The notes beneath the pieces were generated by a model. The model worked only from the letters and a program-made list of their open reading frames with translations, searched no databases and was not told the DNA's origin. A stretch of 64,000 bases of DNA from Paracoccus sediminicola. Its GTDB lineage: Bacteria > Pseudomonadota > Alphaproteobacteria > Rhodobacterales > Rhodobacteraceae. The stretch spans positions 1,959,501-2,023,500 of the forward strand of contig NZ_CP115768.1 in assembly GCF_027912835.1 (NCBI RefSeq), read 5' to 3'. Below are positions 9,295-16,469 of this stretch, piece after piece. A program made the position numbers and the translations under genes. Position 1 is the stretch's first letter; every line of letters starts with the position of its first letter.

Positions 9295-11230
9295 CCGCGC
9301 TCAACAGCCTGACACACAGGCCGACGTAGATCTTCGGCTGTGCTTGGAATCTCAGCCGCCGACCAGTTTTAACATGGTCGCCGGCGCGGGGTCGGGCAAA
9401 ACCACTTCGCTGATCAAGGGGCTCGCCTCGATCCTTGCCATCCATGGCGAGCGTTTGCGACTACGCAGGCAGCGCGTGGCCTGCATAACCTATACAGAGA
9501 TCGCCGCCGGAGAGATTTGGGCTGACGTGGGAAACAATCCTCTCGTCCACGTCTCCACGATTCATAGTTTTCTTTGGTCGATCGCACGCGGCTTCCAACA
9601 AGATATCGCCGCTTGGGTTGCAAACAGGATCGACGAGCGGATCACAGAATTACAGCACGATGCCGCCAATTTTGGCCCACGCGTTCAGCAGAAAACGCGA
9701 GACAAGAACGCCCACGATATAACGCGCTACGAGCAGCAGCGTGAGGCTATCACTCAAGTTCGTAGCTTCACTTATGGAACAGGAACTGACTACGCCAAAG
9801 GTATCCTCGGCCACGATGACATTATCAAAATGGCTTCGCAGTTGATGATTCAACGGCCGCTTTTCCGAACTCTCGTCGCACAACAATTTCCGTTTGTTTT
9901 CGTGGATGAGAGCCAAGATACCTTTCCCATTATTGTCGAAGCATTGATGGCGGTCCAGCGGCAGGAGCAGGCCCGCTTCTGCCTCGGGTTCTTCGGCGAT
10001 CCGATGCAGCGCATCTATCCCACCGGCATCGGCACAGTTCCCAAACCCGACGATTGGCGGGCGATCCCCAAGCCGGAAAATTTCCGTTCGCCCACCTCGA
10101 TATTGAATCTCGCAAACGCCATTCGGCGTGAAGGTGACGATCTGGTTCAGATTGGTGGCCGAAAGAAAAAAAACGGTGATCAGGAAGTGCCGGTGATCGG
10201 AACGGCGCGATTGTTTGTCTTGCCGACAGATGCTCATCGCGACGAACGCGTGGCGCAGGTTCGGGCGTGGATTGCGAACGCAAACGATGACGAGTTGTGG
10301 CAGCCCGCCGACGAGAACGACCCGGTTAAAATGTTGGTGATCGTGCATCGCATGGCAGCGAAGCGATTGGGGTTCGGCGATCTGTATGCGGCGCTCAACG
10401 ATAAGGCGCCTGAGGCCTTCAAGAATGGCTTTCTGGACGCGTCCGCCTGGCCGCTGCGCCCGTTGGTGTCGTTTCTACTGCCGCTTGCGGAGGCTGTTCG
10501 GGACGGGCGAGACTTCGAGACGATGCGGCTGCTTCGGCTCCATTCACCGTTGCTAGAAAAGGCCAACCTCCAAGGCGTGAACATCGCCGAGAGGCTCAAT
10601 GAACTTCAGGCGGTGAGCAATCAGGTCGGTGAGCTGATGGGACCTCAGTCGCAGGCTACCATTCGTGACGTGCTGACTCTTGCCAAGGAAAGTCGCTTGG
10701 TAGAGTTCGACCCGCGCCTGTCCGCTTACCTTGAGGATGTTGCTGTGAACGAGGCCGAAGTCGAGGCCGAAGTCGAGGCCGATGACAACGTAGACGAAGG
10801 CGAGGAAGGCCTTTCAAACGAGATCAATTCAATGGCCGCGTTCCTAGCCTGTCCGGCTAAGCAGCTTCGACCCTACCAGGCTTACGTTAACGACGAATCG
10901 CCTTTTTCCACGCAGCAAGGCGTGAAAGGGGCCGAGTTCGATCGTGTGCTCGTCGTCCTCGATGACGAGGAAGGCACGCACTTTCAATTCTCCTACGAGA
11001 AATACCTCGGATTGAAAGAGCTTTCTGCGCGAGACAAAAAGACTTTGCAGGACGGTGGCGAAACAGGCGTCGAGCGGACGCGGAGACTTTTCTACGTTTG
11101 CTGCACACGCGCGCGGCAAGACTTGGTCGTTATCCTTTTCGTCGCTGATCCCGCAGCGGCGATTGCGCATATTCGCGGGCTCGGACTATTTCCAGAAGCG
11201 GATATTCTCTCGCAAGATGCGCTCGCTTGA
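9287..11230 (+). CDS. UvrD/PcrA-like superfamily 1 helicase, GajB-like partner
   Basis: A 647-residue superfamily 1 helicase. Walker A (GAGSGKTTS) is near residue 33, the DESQD Walker B near 207, and the C-terminal motif VI (FYVCCTRARQDL) near 603. The GTG start lies inside the last codons of the OLD-family gene (8-bp overlap), so translation is coupled. In Gabija the helicase partner senses DNA ends produced by the nuclease; that role is inferred here. A 12-bp sequence is repeated three times at 10751-10786, encoding an acidic EAEV-type run at about residues 489-500, which looks like a recent expansion. Longer than typical GajB (about 500 residues). Confidence 0.85.
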   Translation: MSSRAQQPDTQADVDLRLCLESQPPTSFNMVAGAGSGKTTSLIKGLASILAIHGERLRLRRQRVACITYTEIAAGEIWADVGNNPLVHVSTIHSFLWSIARGFQQDIAAWVANRIDERITELQHDAANFGPRVQQKTRDKNAHDITRYEQQREAITQVRSFTYGTGTDYAKGILGHDDIIKMASQLMIQRPLFRTLVAQQFPFVFVDESQDTFPIIVEALMAVQRQEQARFCLGFFGDPMQRIYPTGIGTVPKPDDWRAIPKPENFRSPTSILNLANAIRREGDDLVQIGGRKKKNGDQEVPVIGTARLFVLPTDAHRDERVAQVRAWIANANDDELWQPADENDPVKMLVIVHRMAAKRLGFGDLYAALNDKAPEAFKNGFLDASAWPLRPLVSFLLPLAEAVRDGRDFETMRLLRLHSPLLEKANLQGVNIAERLNELQAVSNQVGELMGPQSQATIRDVLTLAKESRLVEFDPRLSAYLEDVAVNEAEVEAEVEADDNVDEGEEGLSNEINSMAAFLACPAKQLRPYQAYVNDESPFSTQQGVKGAEFDRVLVVLDDEEGTHFQFSYEKYLGLKELSARDKKTLQDGGETGVERTRRLFYVCCTRARQDLVVILFVADPAAAIAHIRGLGLFPEADILSQDALA

Positions 11231-11323
11231 CTGAATCGAGAGCCAAGCCAGATGAGCCTGCGAGCGTAATACTGAATTATACCCTTTCATAGAACTTAGG
11301 GCTCCGCCCTCGGCGCACTTCGA

Positions 11324-11458
11324 GAGGCTTCCGCCCAGCTTCCTACGCGCGTACCGCGCTCCGTGCAGCCGGTTCCCCGCGAAGCCTCACTCCGTTTGCA
11401 CACCCGGTCTCGGCGACGGCCAGAAGGTCAGGCGCGGCGTTCCGCTTCGCTGACCTTC
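11324..11458 (+). promoter_or_regulatory. Structured leader upstream of ardA with two inverted repeats
   Basis: Two perfect inverted repeats lie in the 247-bp gap before ardA: GAGGCTTC (11324-11331) with GAAGCCTC (11381-11388), and GAAGGTCAG (11423-11431) with CTGACCTTC (11450-11458). The second ends 19 bp before the ardA start codon. In conjugative plasmids antirestriction genes can be expressed early from folded single-stranded promoters; this region has the form of such an element, but that is inference. A simple attenuator or operator is equally possible. Confidence 0.4.
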
Positions 11459-11477
11459 AGACCCGAGGATCAGAGAT

Positions 11478-12005
11478 ATGACCAACGTATCCGACAGCAG
11501 CCCCCGCATTTATGTCGCCTGCCTTGCAGCTTACAATAACGGTTTTCTGCATGGAGCTTGGATCGACGCGGATCAGGACGCGGACCAGATCAGGGACGAG
11601 ATTGCCGCGATGCTTGCCCGTTCTCCGGTCGAGGAAGCGGAGGAATACGCCATTCATGACTATGAGGGCTTCGAGGGCGTCAGCATCTCCGAATATGCGG
11701 GCATCGACAGCGTGGCGCGGATGGCCGCCTTCATCGCAGAACACGGCGCACTAGGCGCGGGCCTGTTGGAGCAGTTCAGCGGCGACATGGACCAAGCCGA
11801 AACCGCCTTGCAGGATTGCTATCATGGTCAGTTCGCCAGCCTCGCCGACTACATGGAGGAATTGACCACCGAGAGCGTCACGATTCCCGAGGCACTACGC
11901 TACTATGTCGATTGGCAGGCGATGGCGCGCGACGCTGAGATCGGCGGCGACCTATTCACCATCGAGACGGCGCAGGGCGAGGTGCATGTGTTTTCAAGCA
12001 GATGA
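11478..12005 (+). CDS. ardA: Antirestriction protein ArdA
   Basis: A 175-residue acidic protein matching ArdA: PRIYVACLAAYNNGFLHGAW at the N-terminus, EYAIHDYEGFEG in the middle and a very acidic composition throughout. ArdA mimics bent B-form DNA and blocks type I restriction enzymes, protecting incoming mobile DNA. It is expected in the leading part of a conjugative element. It lies next to the element's own restriction system, which is of a different type (III) and so would probably not be inhibited. The start is the ATG at 11478; the gene stands alone, with a hairpin after its stop codon. Confidence 0.93.
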   Translation: MTNVSDSSPRIYVACLAAYNNGFLHGAWIDADQDADQIRDEIAAMLARSPVEEAEEYAIHDYEGFEGVSISEYAGIDSVARMAAFIAEHGALGAGLLEQFSGDMDQAETALQDCYHGQFASLADYMEELTTESVTIPEALRYYVDWQAMARDAEIGGDLFTIETAQGEVHVFSSR

Positions 12006-12015
12006 GATCATGTCT

Positions 12016-12041
12016 GCCTGCCTGTGCTCATACAGGCAGGC
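12016..12041 (+). terminator. Hairpin directly after ardA
   Basis: Perfect 10-bp arms GCCTGCCTGT (12016-12025) and ACAGGCAGGC (12032-12041) with a 6-base loop, starting 11 bp after the ardA stop codon. There is no T-run behind it, so it may end transcription weakly or protect the mRNA end. Confidence 0.5.
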
Positions 12042-12199
12042 ATCTCGAAAGCTACGGCTGTCGCCAAGCTAAAAACACCAAAGAATTATCGGATTAGCCG
12101 CTCAAGGTATCTGCTTTGAGCGGGTTCTATATTTCCAGTGATCCTTGAACCTCTTTTTGCCGGGCGCTGCCCAGCATCCCGGCTTGGGGAGGTGACGCC

Positions 12200-12980
12200 A
12201 TGCTCAGCATCGATTGGCGATCTCCGGCGGCATACGGGCATACAAAGCACATCCCTGCCGCTGGTTTCGCTTGGGAATATTTGCGCCGCAACGAAGAATA
12301 TCGTCGGGACTACCAGACCATCGCATCGACCGGAAGGGCGGCTGCCCGCGCCCTTGAAGCGTTCGCGCATCGCTGGGGGTTGCGATTTCCCGTGCGATCC
12401 GGACGCGCCGCATGATAGGCAATCGCCGATCTGGAGTCCGCGCCTTCAACCGCAAGCCGTGGTGTTGTCGCCGGTCGATCATAAGGACGACGATACCGAA
12501 CCGACAATGACGTTGGCGCATCTCGACGGCCTCGACCTGCGCCGCGCTGCCGACGGCTGGCACGGCATATGGCATGTGGATGGCATCGCGCACCAGTTCT
12601 GGCTACCCGAGGCGATGCCGGACGCGGCCGCCTTCTATGCCGTGACCCTGCCGATGGATTCCTTTCTGGAACTTCGTGCTCACGCTGTCCGCCGGTTCTG
12701 GCGTTCCCTTAACGGCCGTGCGCCCGGTCCCGATTTCCGGGCGGTCCCAGCCCAGCTCCGGCAATGGCATATACTGTCGCTACGCGCGCTCGATGCCCGG
12801 CTGCATGGCGAGAGCTATCGCGCCATCGCCGAAGTCTTGCTCGGCTTTCGCGGCACCAAAGAGGATTTCGAGAGTGACCCGCGCAAAAACAAGGCTCGCC
12901 GGTTAGTCGCCCACGGCGTCAGGATGATGCGCGGCGGCTACCGCCTGTTGCTCCACTATCCAATCAAGCTTCCGAAGTGA
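12200..12980 (+). pseudogene. Frameshifted DUF6499-DUF2285 regulator
   Basis: The N-terminal half (12200 to about 12385) encodes DWRSPAAYGHTKHI and AGFAWEYLRRNEEYRRDY, the usual start of ICE-borne DUF6499 proteins. It has a strong Shine-Dalgarno (GGGAGG) before its ATG but runs into a stop at 12413-12415. The C-terminal half, a DUF2285/RovC-like DNA-binding domain ending in RMMRGGYRLLLHY, continues in the +1 frame from about 12386 to 12980. Related proteins carry both parts in one chain. The break lies in or near the run TTTCCCGTGC around 12381-12392; dropping one base restores a continuous frame. It could be a real inactivating mutation, a sequencing error, or translation of the second half from the ATG at 12507. 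Confidence 0.7.
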
Positions 12981-13032
12981 GGCCAGAGCAACTATATTCA
13001 GAAAGCATCGGCGCTGTTGGGAGAGCACGTTT

Positions 13033-13914
13033 ATGGCGGATGACGATAACAGTGACGGTGACGGAGGGGAGGATACCCCTGGCGCTAAAGGTCTGGATAT
13101 TTCCAAGCTCATGATCGGCGGCATGCGACCGCCTGCAATGAACGATACGGTTCGCAAGGCTATTGAGGGTATAGAGCGCCAGACACAACCCTTCCGTGAC
13201 TTGCAGGACAGAATTACACCGCAGTTGAACAGTGTCACCGCAGCACAGAAAGCGATGGAAACATCTCTCGGGCCATTGCGTGATCTTGAAGCCCGCATGA
13301 AGACCCTTGGCGGCATCGCTGGAGAGAACTCATCTTTGGGTCGCCTAGCTGAGCAGATTGGAGCACAGAAAAGCGCCATTGATGCGATGCGTCTGCACGA
13401 AACTGAAATACCCCGCATTCCTGAGCTTCCTCCTATTCCGCCGAACCCGATCTTTGAGACCAACAGGCGGCTTGAGCGGATAGAAGAGCGCTTCGAGCAG
13501 ATGCAAGTCATTGCCACCGACGCTGCCGAGATTGCCACGGGACTTCAAGGAGCTGCCGCTGAGTTCCTCCAGAAATTCGAGAAAGCGGCAGCCGACAATG
13601 ACCGCACCGCAGCCCGCGCCATCTGGATCGGCGTAGTCGCGGTATTCATTGCTGTCGCTATGCCTGCCGCGCAGATCATCTATTCGGAATATCGCCGCGA
13701 ACCGAGCAATGGGGCCGAGGTTCAAGCGGCGCTTGAAGCCATGCAGTCTGAACTTACTACCATGCGCAACGCTCAGACCGTTGCCAACGACCAATTGACT
13801 GAGGCGCTTGCCACGTCCGACAGCGAGACTGCCGCAATCCTGCGGGATATTCGTGGACTCCTCGCCGGGGAAGGTGCGTCGACCCCGGCCGCGAGAGACG
13901 AATCGCCACGATAG
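13033..13914 (+). CDS. Hypothetical coiled-coil membrane protein
   Basis: I do not recognise the family. The 293-residue product begins with an acidic low-complexity segment (DDDNSDGDGGEDT), continues with long amphipathic helices likely to form coiled coils (about 50-190), has one clear membrane segment at about 195-217 (WIGVVAVFIAVAMPAAQII), and ends in another helical acidic part. It is preceded by GGGAGAG at about 13019-13025. It converges with the minus-strand NTase operon, the stop codons being 7 bp apart. A single-membrane-span protein next to candidate defence genes could be an effector or anchor, but nothing in the sequence proves this. Confidence 0.7.
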   Translation: MADDDNSDGDGGEDTPGAKGLDISKLMIGGMRPPAMNDTVRKAIEGIERQTQPFRDLQDRITPQLNSVTAAQKAMETSLGPLRDLEARMKTLGGIAGENSSLGRLAEQIGAQKSAIDAMRLHETEIPRIPELPPIPPNPIFETNRRLERIEERFEQMQVIATDAAEIATGLQGAAAEFLQKFEKAAADNDRTAARAIWIGVVAVFIAVAMPAAQIIYSEYRREPSNGAEVQAALEAMQSELTTMRNAQTVANDQLTEALATSDSETAAILRDIRGLLAGEGASTPAARDESPR

Positions 13915-13922
13915 GACGTGAC

Positions 13923-14234
13923 CTATCGCGCACCTAACTTATGAAGCTCAGCGTCTAGTGCCGTTAAATCGACGTTGAAGTAATCTTCACGGATCGCCCC
14001 AAGACGCACTGCCCCCGCCGTCTTAATGAACTCAAAATGTGCCTCTTCTGCTTCCGAAAGCATTGTTATGTGTGCCCGATCTATGGATTCAGCGAGTCGC
14101 CTCTTGCACTCGATGGCTAACTGGCAAGATGCGAGATCGGTGCCTTGATGCACTATTAAAAGATCAACATCACGAGGTGCTTTCGCATCGTCAAAAGCCG
14201 ATCCAAAACCATAGATAGTGACGCTGTGCGTCAC
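13923..14234 (-). CDS. Minimal nucleotidyltransferase-fold protein
   Basis: A 103-residue protein with the DNA polymerase beta-type nucleotidyltransferase signature: GFGS followed after about ten residues by DVDLLIV, the metal-binding D-x-D. Such small NTases act as antitoxins (MNT of HEPN-MNT pairs) or as nucleotide-transferring regulators; no HEPN partner with its R-x4-6-H motif is visible next to it. It is last in a minus-strand operon and its GTG start overlaps the stop of the upstream gene. The start codon lies in a perfect 7-bp hairpin (14218-14234). The role is unknown; catalytic metal-binding residues are present. Confidence 0.75.
   Translation of the reverse strand: MTHSVTIYGFGSAFDDAKAPRDVDLLIVHQGTDLASCQLAIECKRRLAESIDRAHITMLSEAEEAHFEFIKTAGAVRLGAIREDYFNVDLTALDAELHKLGAR
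14218..14234 (-). promoter_or_regulatory. Hairpin over the start codon of the NTase gene
   Basis: GTGACGC (14218-14224) and GCGTCAC (14228-14234) form a perfect 7-bp stem with a 3-base loop, and on the minus strand the stem begins with the GTG start codon itself. Translation would then depend on ribosomes finishing the upstream gene. Confidence 0.4.
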
Positions 14235-14641
14235 AGCCAGCCTTGCTTCTGGAAGTATTCCTCTTCCATTTCGGTGAGGTGGAGCCAGTAATCATCGCGG
14301 TGTAACGCGCCCATGAATTCCCCGATCTTGAACAGTCCGACATTGGAATCGCGACAGTGCCGCTTCGCATCCGGGGAGTATCCGCACCACGCGGAATTAA
14401 TGACTACGGCATTGACCTCGCCAAGCTGTTCGATAGTTTCGATATATTCCGCGATCCCAAACGCATAGCATTCACAGATAAACACGCGGAGCGTGTCACC
14501 TTGCCTTCTCTCCAATGTATAGACGCCGTTGCCCTCACGAGTCAGTGAGACAACCTTCCCATGGCGACCCATCTGCCCCTCAAAGTAATTGTAGTGGCCG
14601 TAATGGCTGGTCCAAGGAAAGGTTTCGCTATGCGCCGCCAT
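14231..14641 (-). CDS. Hypothetical protein of the HNH-NTase operon
   Basis: A 136-residue protein I cannot assign. It is rich in aromatic and acidic residues, has no membrane segment, and carries several cysteines and histidines (VFICECYAFG, AWCGYSPDAKRHC) that might bind metal. It lies between an HNH endonuclease gene and a nucleotidyltransferase gene, overlapping both (14 bp and 4 bp), so the three are almost certainly one unit. I chose the ATG at 14641 because GGGGG lies 7 bases upstream; ATG 14665 or TTG 14668 would lengthen it slightly. Confidence 0.65.
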   Translation of the reverse strand: MAAHSETFPWTSHYGHYNYFEGQMGRHGKVVSLTREGNGVYTLERRQGDTLRVFICECYAFGIAEYIETIEQLGEVNAVVINSAWCGYSPDAKRHCRDSNVGLFKIGEFMGALHRDDYWLHLTEMEEEYFQKQGWL

Positions 14642-15341
14642 CGGCAAGCCCCCGAATGAGATCATCAAATTCCATAGGGAAGCGTTTCACCGCTGCATAC
14701 GGAATCGCATCCTCTACCCATTGTTCATAGCTGCGCACATGCAGGAAGAAGGCCGCAACCACCCCCTGTTCGTCCGCGTCGAACAGAGATCGGTGCTCTT
14801 CAAGCAGCACTGCAATCTTCCGGTTATTAGGAATTATTACTGATAGACGCTCCGACATCCACACCGCATGCGCCGATTCATTGTGAGGCTGCGTTCGCGC
14901 TAGCTCAGAAAGCGGGCCATACTGCGCCCAAGACTGCCTGTTCTCTTCCAACAGCGGCAGAATTGCGCGGGCAATATCTTGCTTGGTAGGCATGGGGTCT
15001 TGGTCCAAGCGTTCGAGCACCCGTGCTTCGTGCTCTGCCTTCATCGCATGCAGAATCTCGACCGTATAGACGGCTTCATTTTCCTTGCGGTCGATCAGCG
15101 TGTGATGCGTTGGGCAGAGCAGTATTAGGTTTTCATAGTCGTCCCGCTGGGAGTCCGTCTGGCCCACATCATGACGATTGGCCCCCGGCTTGTCTCCGCA
15201 GATATGCGCCATCTCACCCAGCGTGTAGGGTGCAGCGTCTTCTGCCTCATGGTAGCATAGACGTTCCCAACAGCCGGCAAAGGCGCAACGACCGCCAGCC
15301 GCTGACCAGAGAATCTTGACTGATTTCTGAGTGATCGCCAT
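14628..15341 (-). CDS. HNH endonuclease, first gene of a three-gene operon
   Basis: A 237-residue protein with an N-terminal HNH nuclease domain: a cysteine pair in GGRCAFAGCW, then EMAHICG, and DYENLILLCPTHHTLIDR, giving the Cys, His, Asn and His positions of a zinc-stabilised HNH site (about residues 18-85). The C-terminal 120 residues are unlike other nucleases I know and may sense a signal or bind a partner. It heads a tightly overlapped minus-strand operon with an unknown protein and a minimal nucleotidyltransferase. HNH nucleases in such accessory operons often serve in phage or plasmid defence; this is inference. Start ATG 15341, with an in-frame GTG just upstream. Confidence 0.8.
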   Translation of the reverse strand: MAITQKSVKILWSAAGGRCAFAGCWERLCYHEAEDAAPYTLGEMAHICGDKPGANRHDVGQTDSQRDDYENLILLCPTHHTLIDRKENEAVYTVEILHAMKAEHEARVLERLDQDPMPTKQDIARAILPLLEENRQSWAQYGPLSELARTQPHNESAHAVWMSERLSVIIPNNRKIAVLLEEHRSLFDADEQGVVAAFFLHVRSYEQWVEDAIPYAAVKRFPMEFDDLIRGLADGGA

Positions 15342-15442
15342 CACATCTGAATATCATGGCCTACAAAAACATCTATCCATAGGTTCACAGTTTCATGTCT
15401 CACGGCGAGCTAACCTGATGATGCAGCCCCGAAAAGCACACG

Positions 15443-15736
15443 TCAGCCACCGGACTCATTAGCTGCTGCCTGTTTTAGAATCTTCCGATAGCCATCACGC
15501 GATAGCCATTGCGCGCGTTCGAGATGGCTTTGCCAGCAACGATAAGTCCGAAGTTCATAGGCGACCGGATCGCGGTGCAGCACGATCCGCGCGACTTCCT
15601 TCCAGTCTGCGCCCTCGGCCTTCGCGTCCAGCAAGCGCAGGTAGGTGACGTAGTGCCGTTCGTCATAGGCGGTTATGGCGTTGCCGGTCGGCGCTTCATC
15701 ATCCACATCGGGATCGAGTTCGACGGGAGTTCGCAT
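15443..15736 (-). CDS. DUF2285/RovC-like DNA-binding protein
   Basis: A 97-residue protein of the small DUF2285 (RovC DNA-binding-like) family common in proteobacterial ICEs: VELDPDVDDEAP at the start, then YVTYLRLLDAKAEGADWKEV and a C-terminal GYRKIL. It resembles the C-terminal half of the frameshifted regulator at 12200-12980. It probably binds DNA and controls ICE genes; the likely target is the neighbouring structured region that separates it from the divergent alpA-repA operon. The ATG at 15736 has GGGGA about six bases upstream; an ATG two codons earlier has none. Confidence 0.75.
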   Translation of the reverse strand: MRTPVELDPDVDDEAPTGNAITAYDERHYVTYLRLLDAKAEGADWKEVARIVLHRDPVAYELRTYRCWQSHLERAQWLSRDGYRKILKQAAANESGG

Positions 15737-16199
15737 AGTCATTCCCCGTATCCGAGAGAGCTTTGTCTGCGGTGCGCCCCCGCAAACGATTCTCTCTGAC
15801 TCTTGGTGATCGGGGAGTTCGAAACCGCTGTTACACGGCCCCATGGCCTTTAGCTCGGAAAGCCTGTTGTATACGCCACAGGCTCCCCGACCATAGGTCA
15901 AGGAGTGCGGTGCCGTAACGGCCGGCACCAAACGGTAACAGAGGGGTTTCGACGCCCCGGAGCAGCGCGTCTGCTCCGCTGACATTCTTAGCCGAACAGC
16001 GCTCGAATGTCTTCGCCTATTCAACGCCACAGGCGATGAGCCGCTGAAATCCCTCATCTGTTGGCCGCGCACCGCCCCGAAGGGGGTGCCGCCAGCGCAT
16101 AGGCGCAAATGCGGCACGCTACGCGCCGCCGATCCCTCGCCATGGTCCGCCACAGTCCGCTGCCGCCACCGGCAGCCCAATCCCGACTGGAGGTGATCC
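15737..16199. promoter_or_regulatory. Hairpin-dense control region between two divergent operons
   Basis: This 463-bp stretch has no gene I can support but at least four perfect 7-bp inverted repeats: GGTGCCG/CGGCACC (15909-15915, 15923-15929), GGAGCAG/CTGCTCC (15959-15965, 15971-15977), GACATTC/GAATGTC (15981-15987, 16005-16011) and GTGCCGC/GCGGCAC (16086-16092, 16111-16117). A fifth stem, CCCC-GAA-GGGG, lies just before the last one. It separates the DUF2285 gene from the AlpA-like/repA operon. Such density fits operators, a replication origin or folded single-strand signals; I cannot tell which. Confidence 0.55.
16083..16150 (+). repeat. 68-bp leader repeat, copy 1
   Basis: About 60 of 68 bases match 39194-39261 in the same orientation. 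Both copies contain GTGCCGC and GCGGCAC separated by exactly 18 bases, and both end about 50 bp before a start codon (here 16200). The inverted-repeat core is fully conserved while the right third has most of the changes. Confidence 0.85.
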
Positions 16200-16469
16200 A
16201 TGCCCAACCCGCTTGCGGGACTGCCGCCGCGCCTGCTGCGCACCAAGGAAGCCGCGCGCTTCCTCGGCATATCCATCAGAACCCTTGAGAAACATCGGAC
16301 CTACGGGACCGGGCCGACCTATCGCAAGGTCGGCGGCCGTGTCCTCTACACCGTTCGCGATCTGGAAGACTGGAGCGCGGTCGGCGAGCGCAAATCCACC
16401 CGCGACAAAACCGCCGGCACCGTATTTCCCGCGCGTCCGCTCACGCCCGAAGAACGGGGCGACTGCTAG
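16200..16469 (+). CDS. AlpA/MerR-like helix-turn-helix regulator (excisionase-like)
   Basis: An 89-residue DNA-binding protein: LLRTKEAARFLGISIRTLEK is the AlpA-type helix-turn-helix, followed by the RKVGGRVLYTVRDLEDW wing. Small proteins of this kind act as excisionases or as regulators of ICE transfer genes. It is the first gene of the replication operon and ends immediately before repA (the stop codon is adjacent to the repA ATG). A Shine-Dalgarno (GGAGGTGA) lies about 5 bases before its ATG. It may act on the hairpin-rich region just upstream; that is inference. Confidence 0.85.
   Translation: MPNPLAGLPPRLLRTKEAARFLGISIRTLEKHRTYGTGPTYRKVGGRVLYTVRDLEDWSAVGERKSTRDKTAGTVFPARPLTPEERGDC

Noticed and set aside
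288..11230. BREX or DISARM system
   Set aside because: No PglZ, BrxC-like or DrmA/DrmB-like gene is present; the methyltransferase and helicase genes fit a type III restriction pair.
13923..14641. HEPN-MNT toxin-antitoxin pair
   Set aside because: The 136-residue neighbour lacks the R-x4-6-H motif of HEPN toxins.
13923..15341. CBASS signalling system
   Set aside because: The NTase is only 103 residues, far shorter than CD-NTases, and no Cap-type effector accompanies it.
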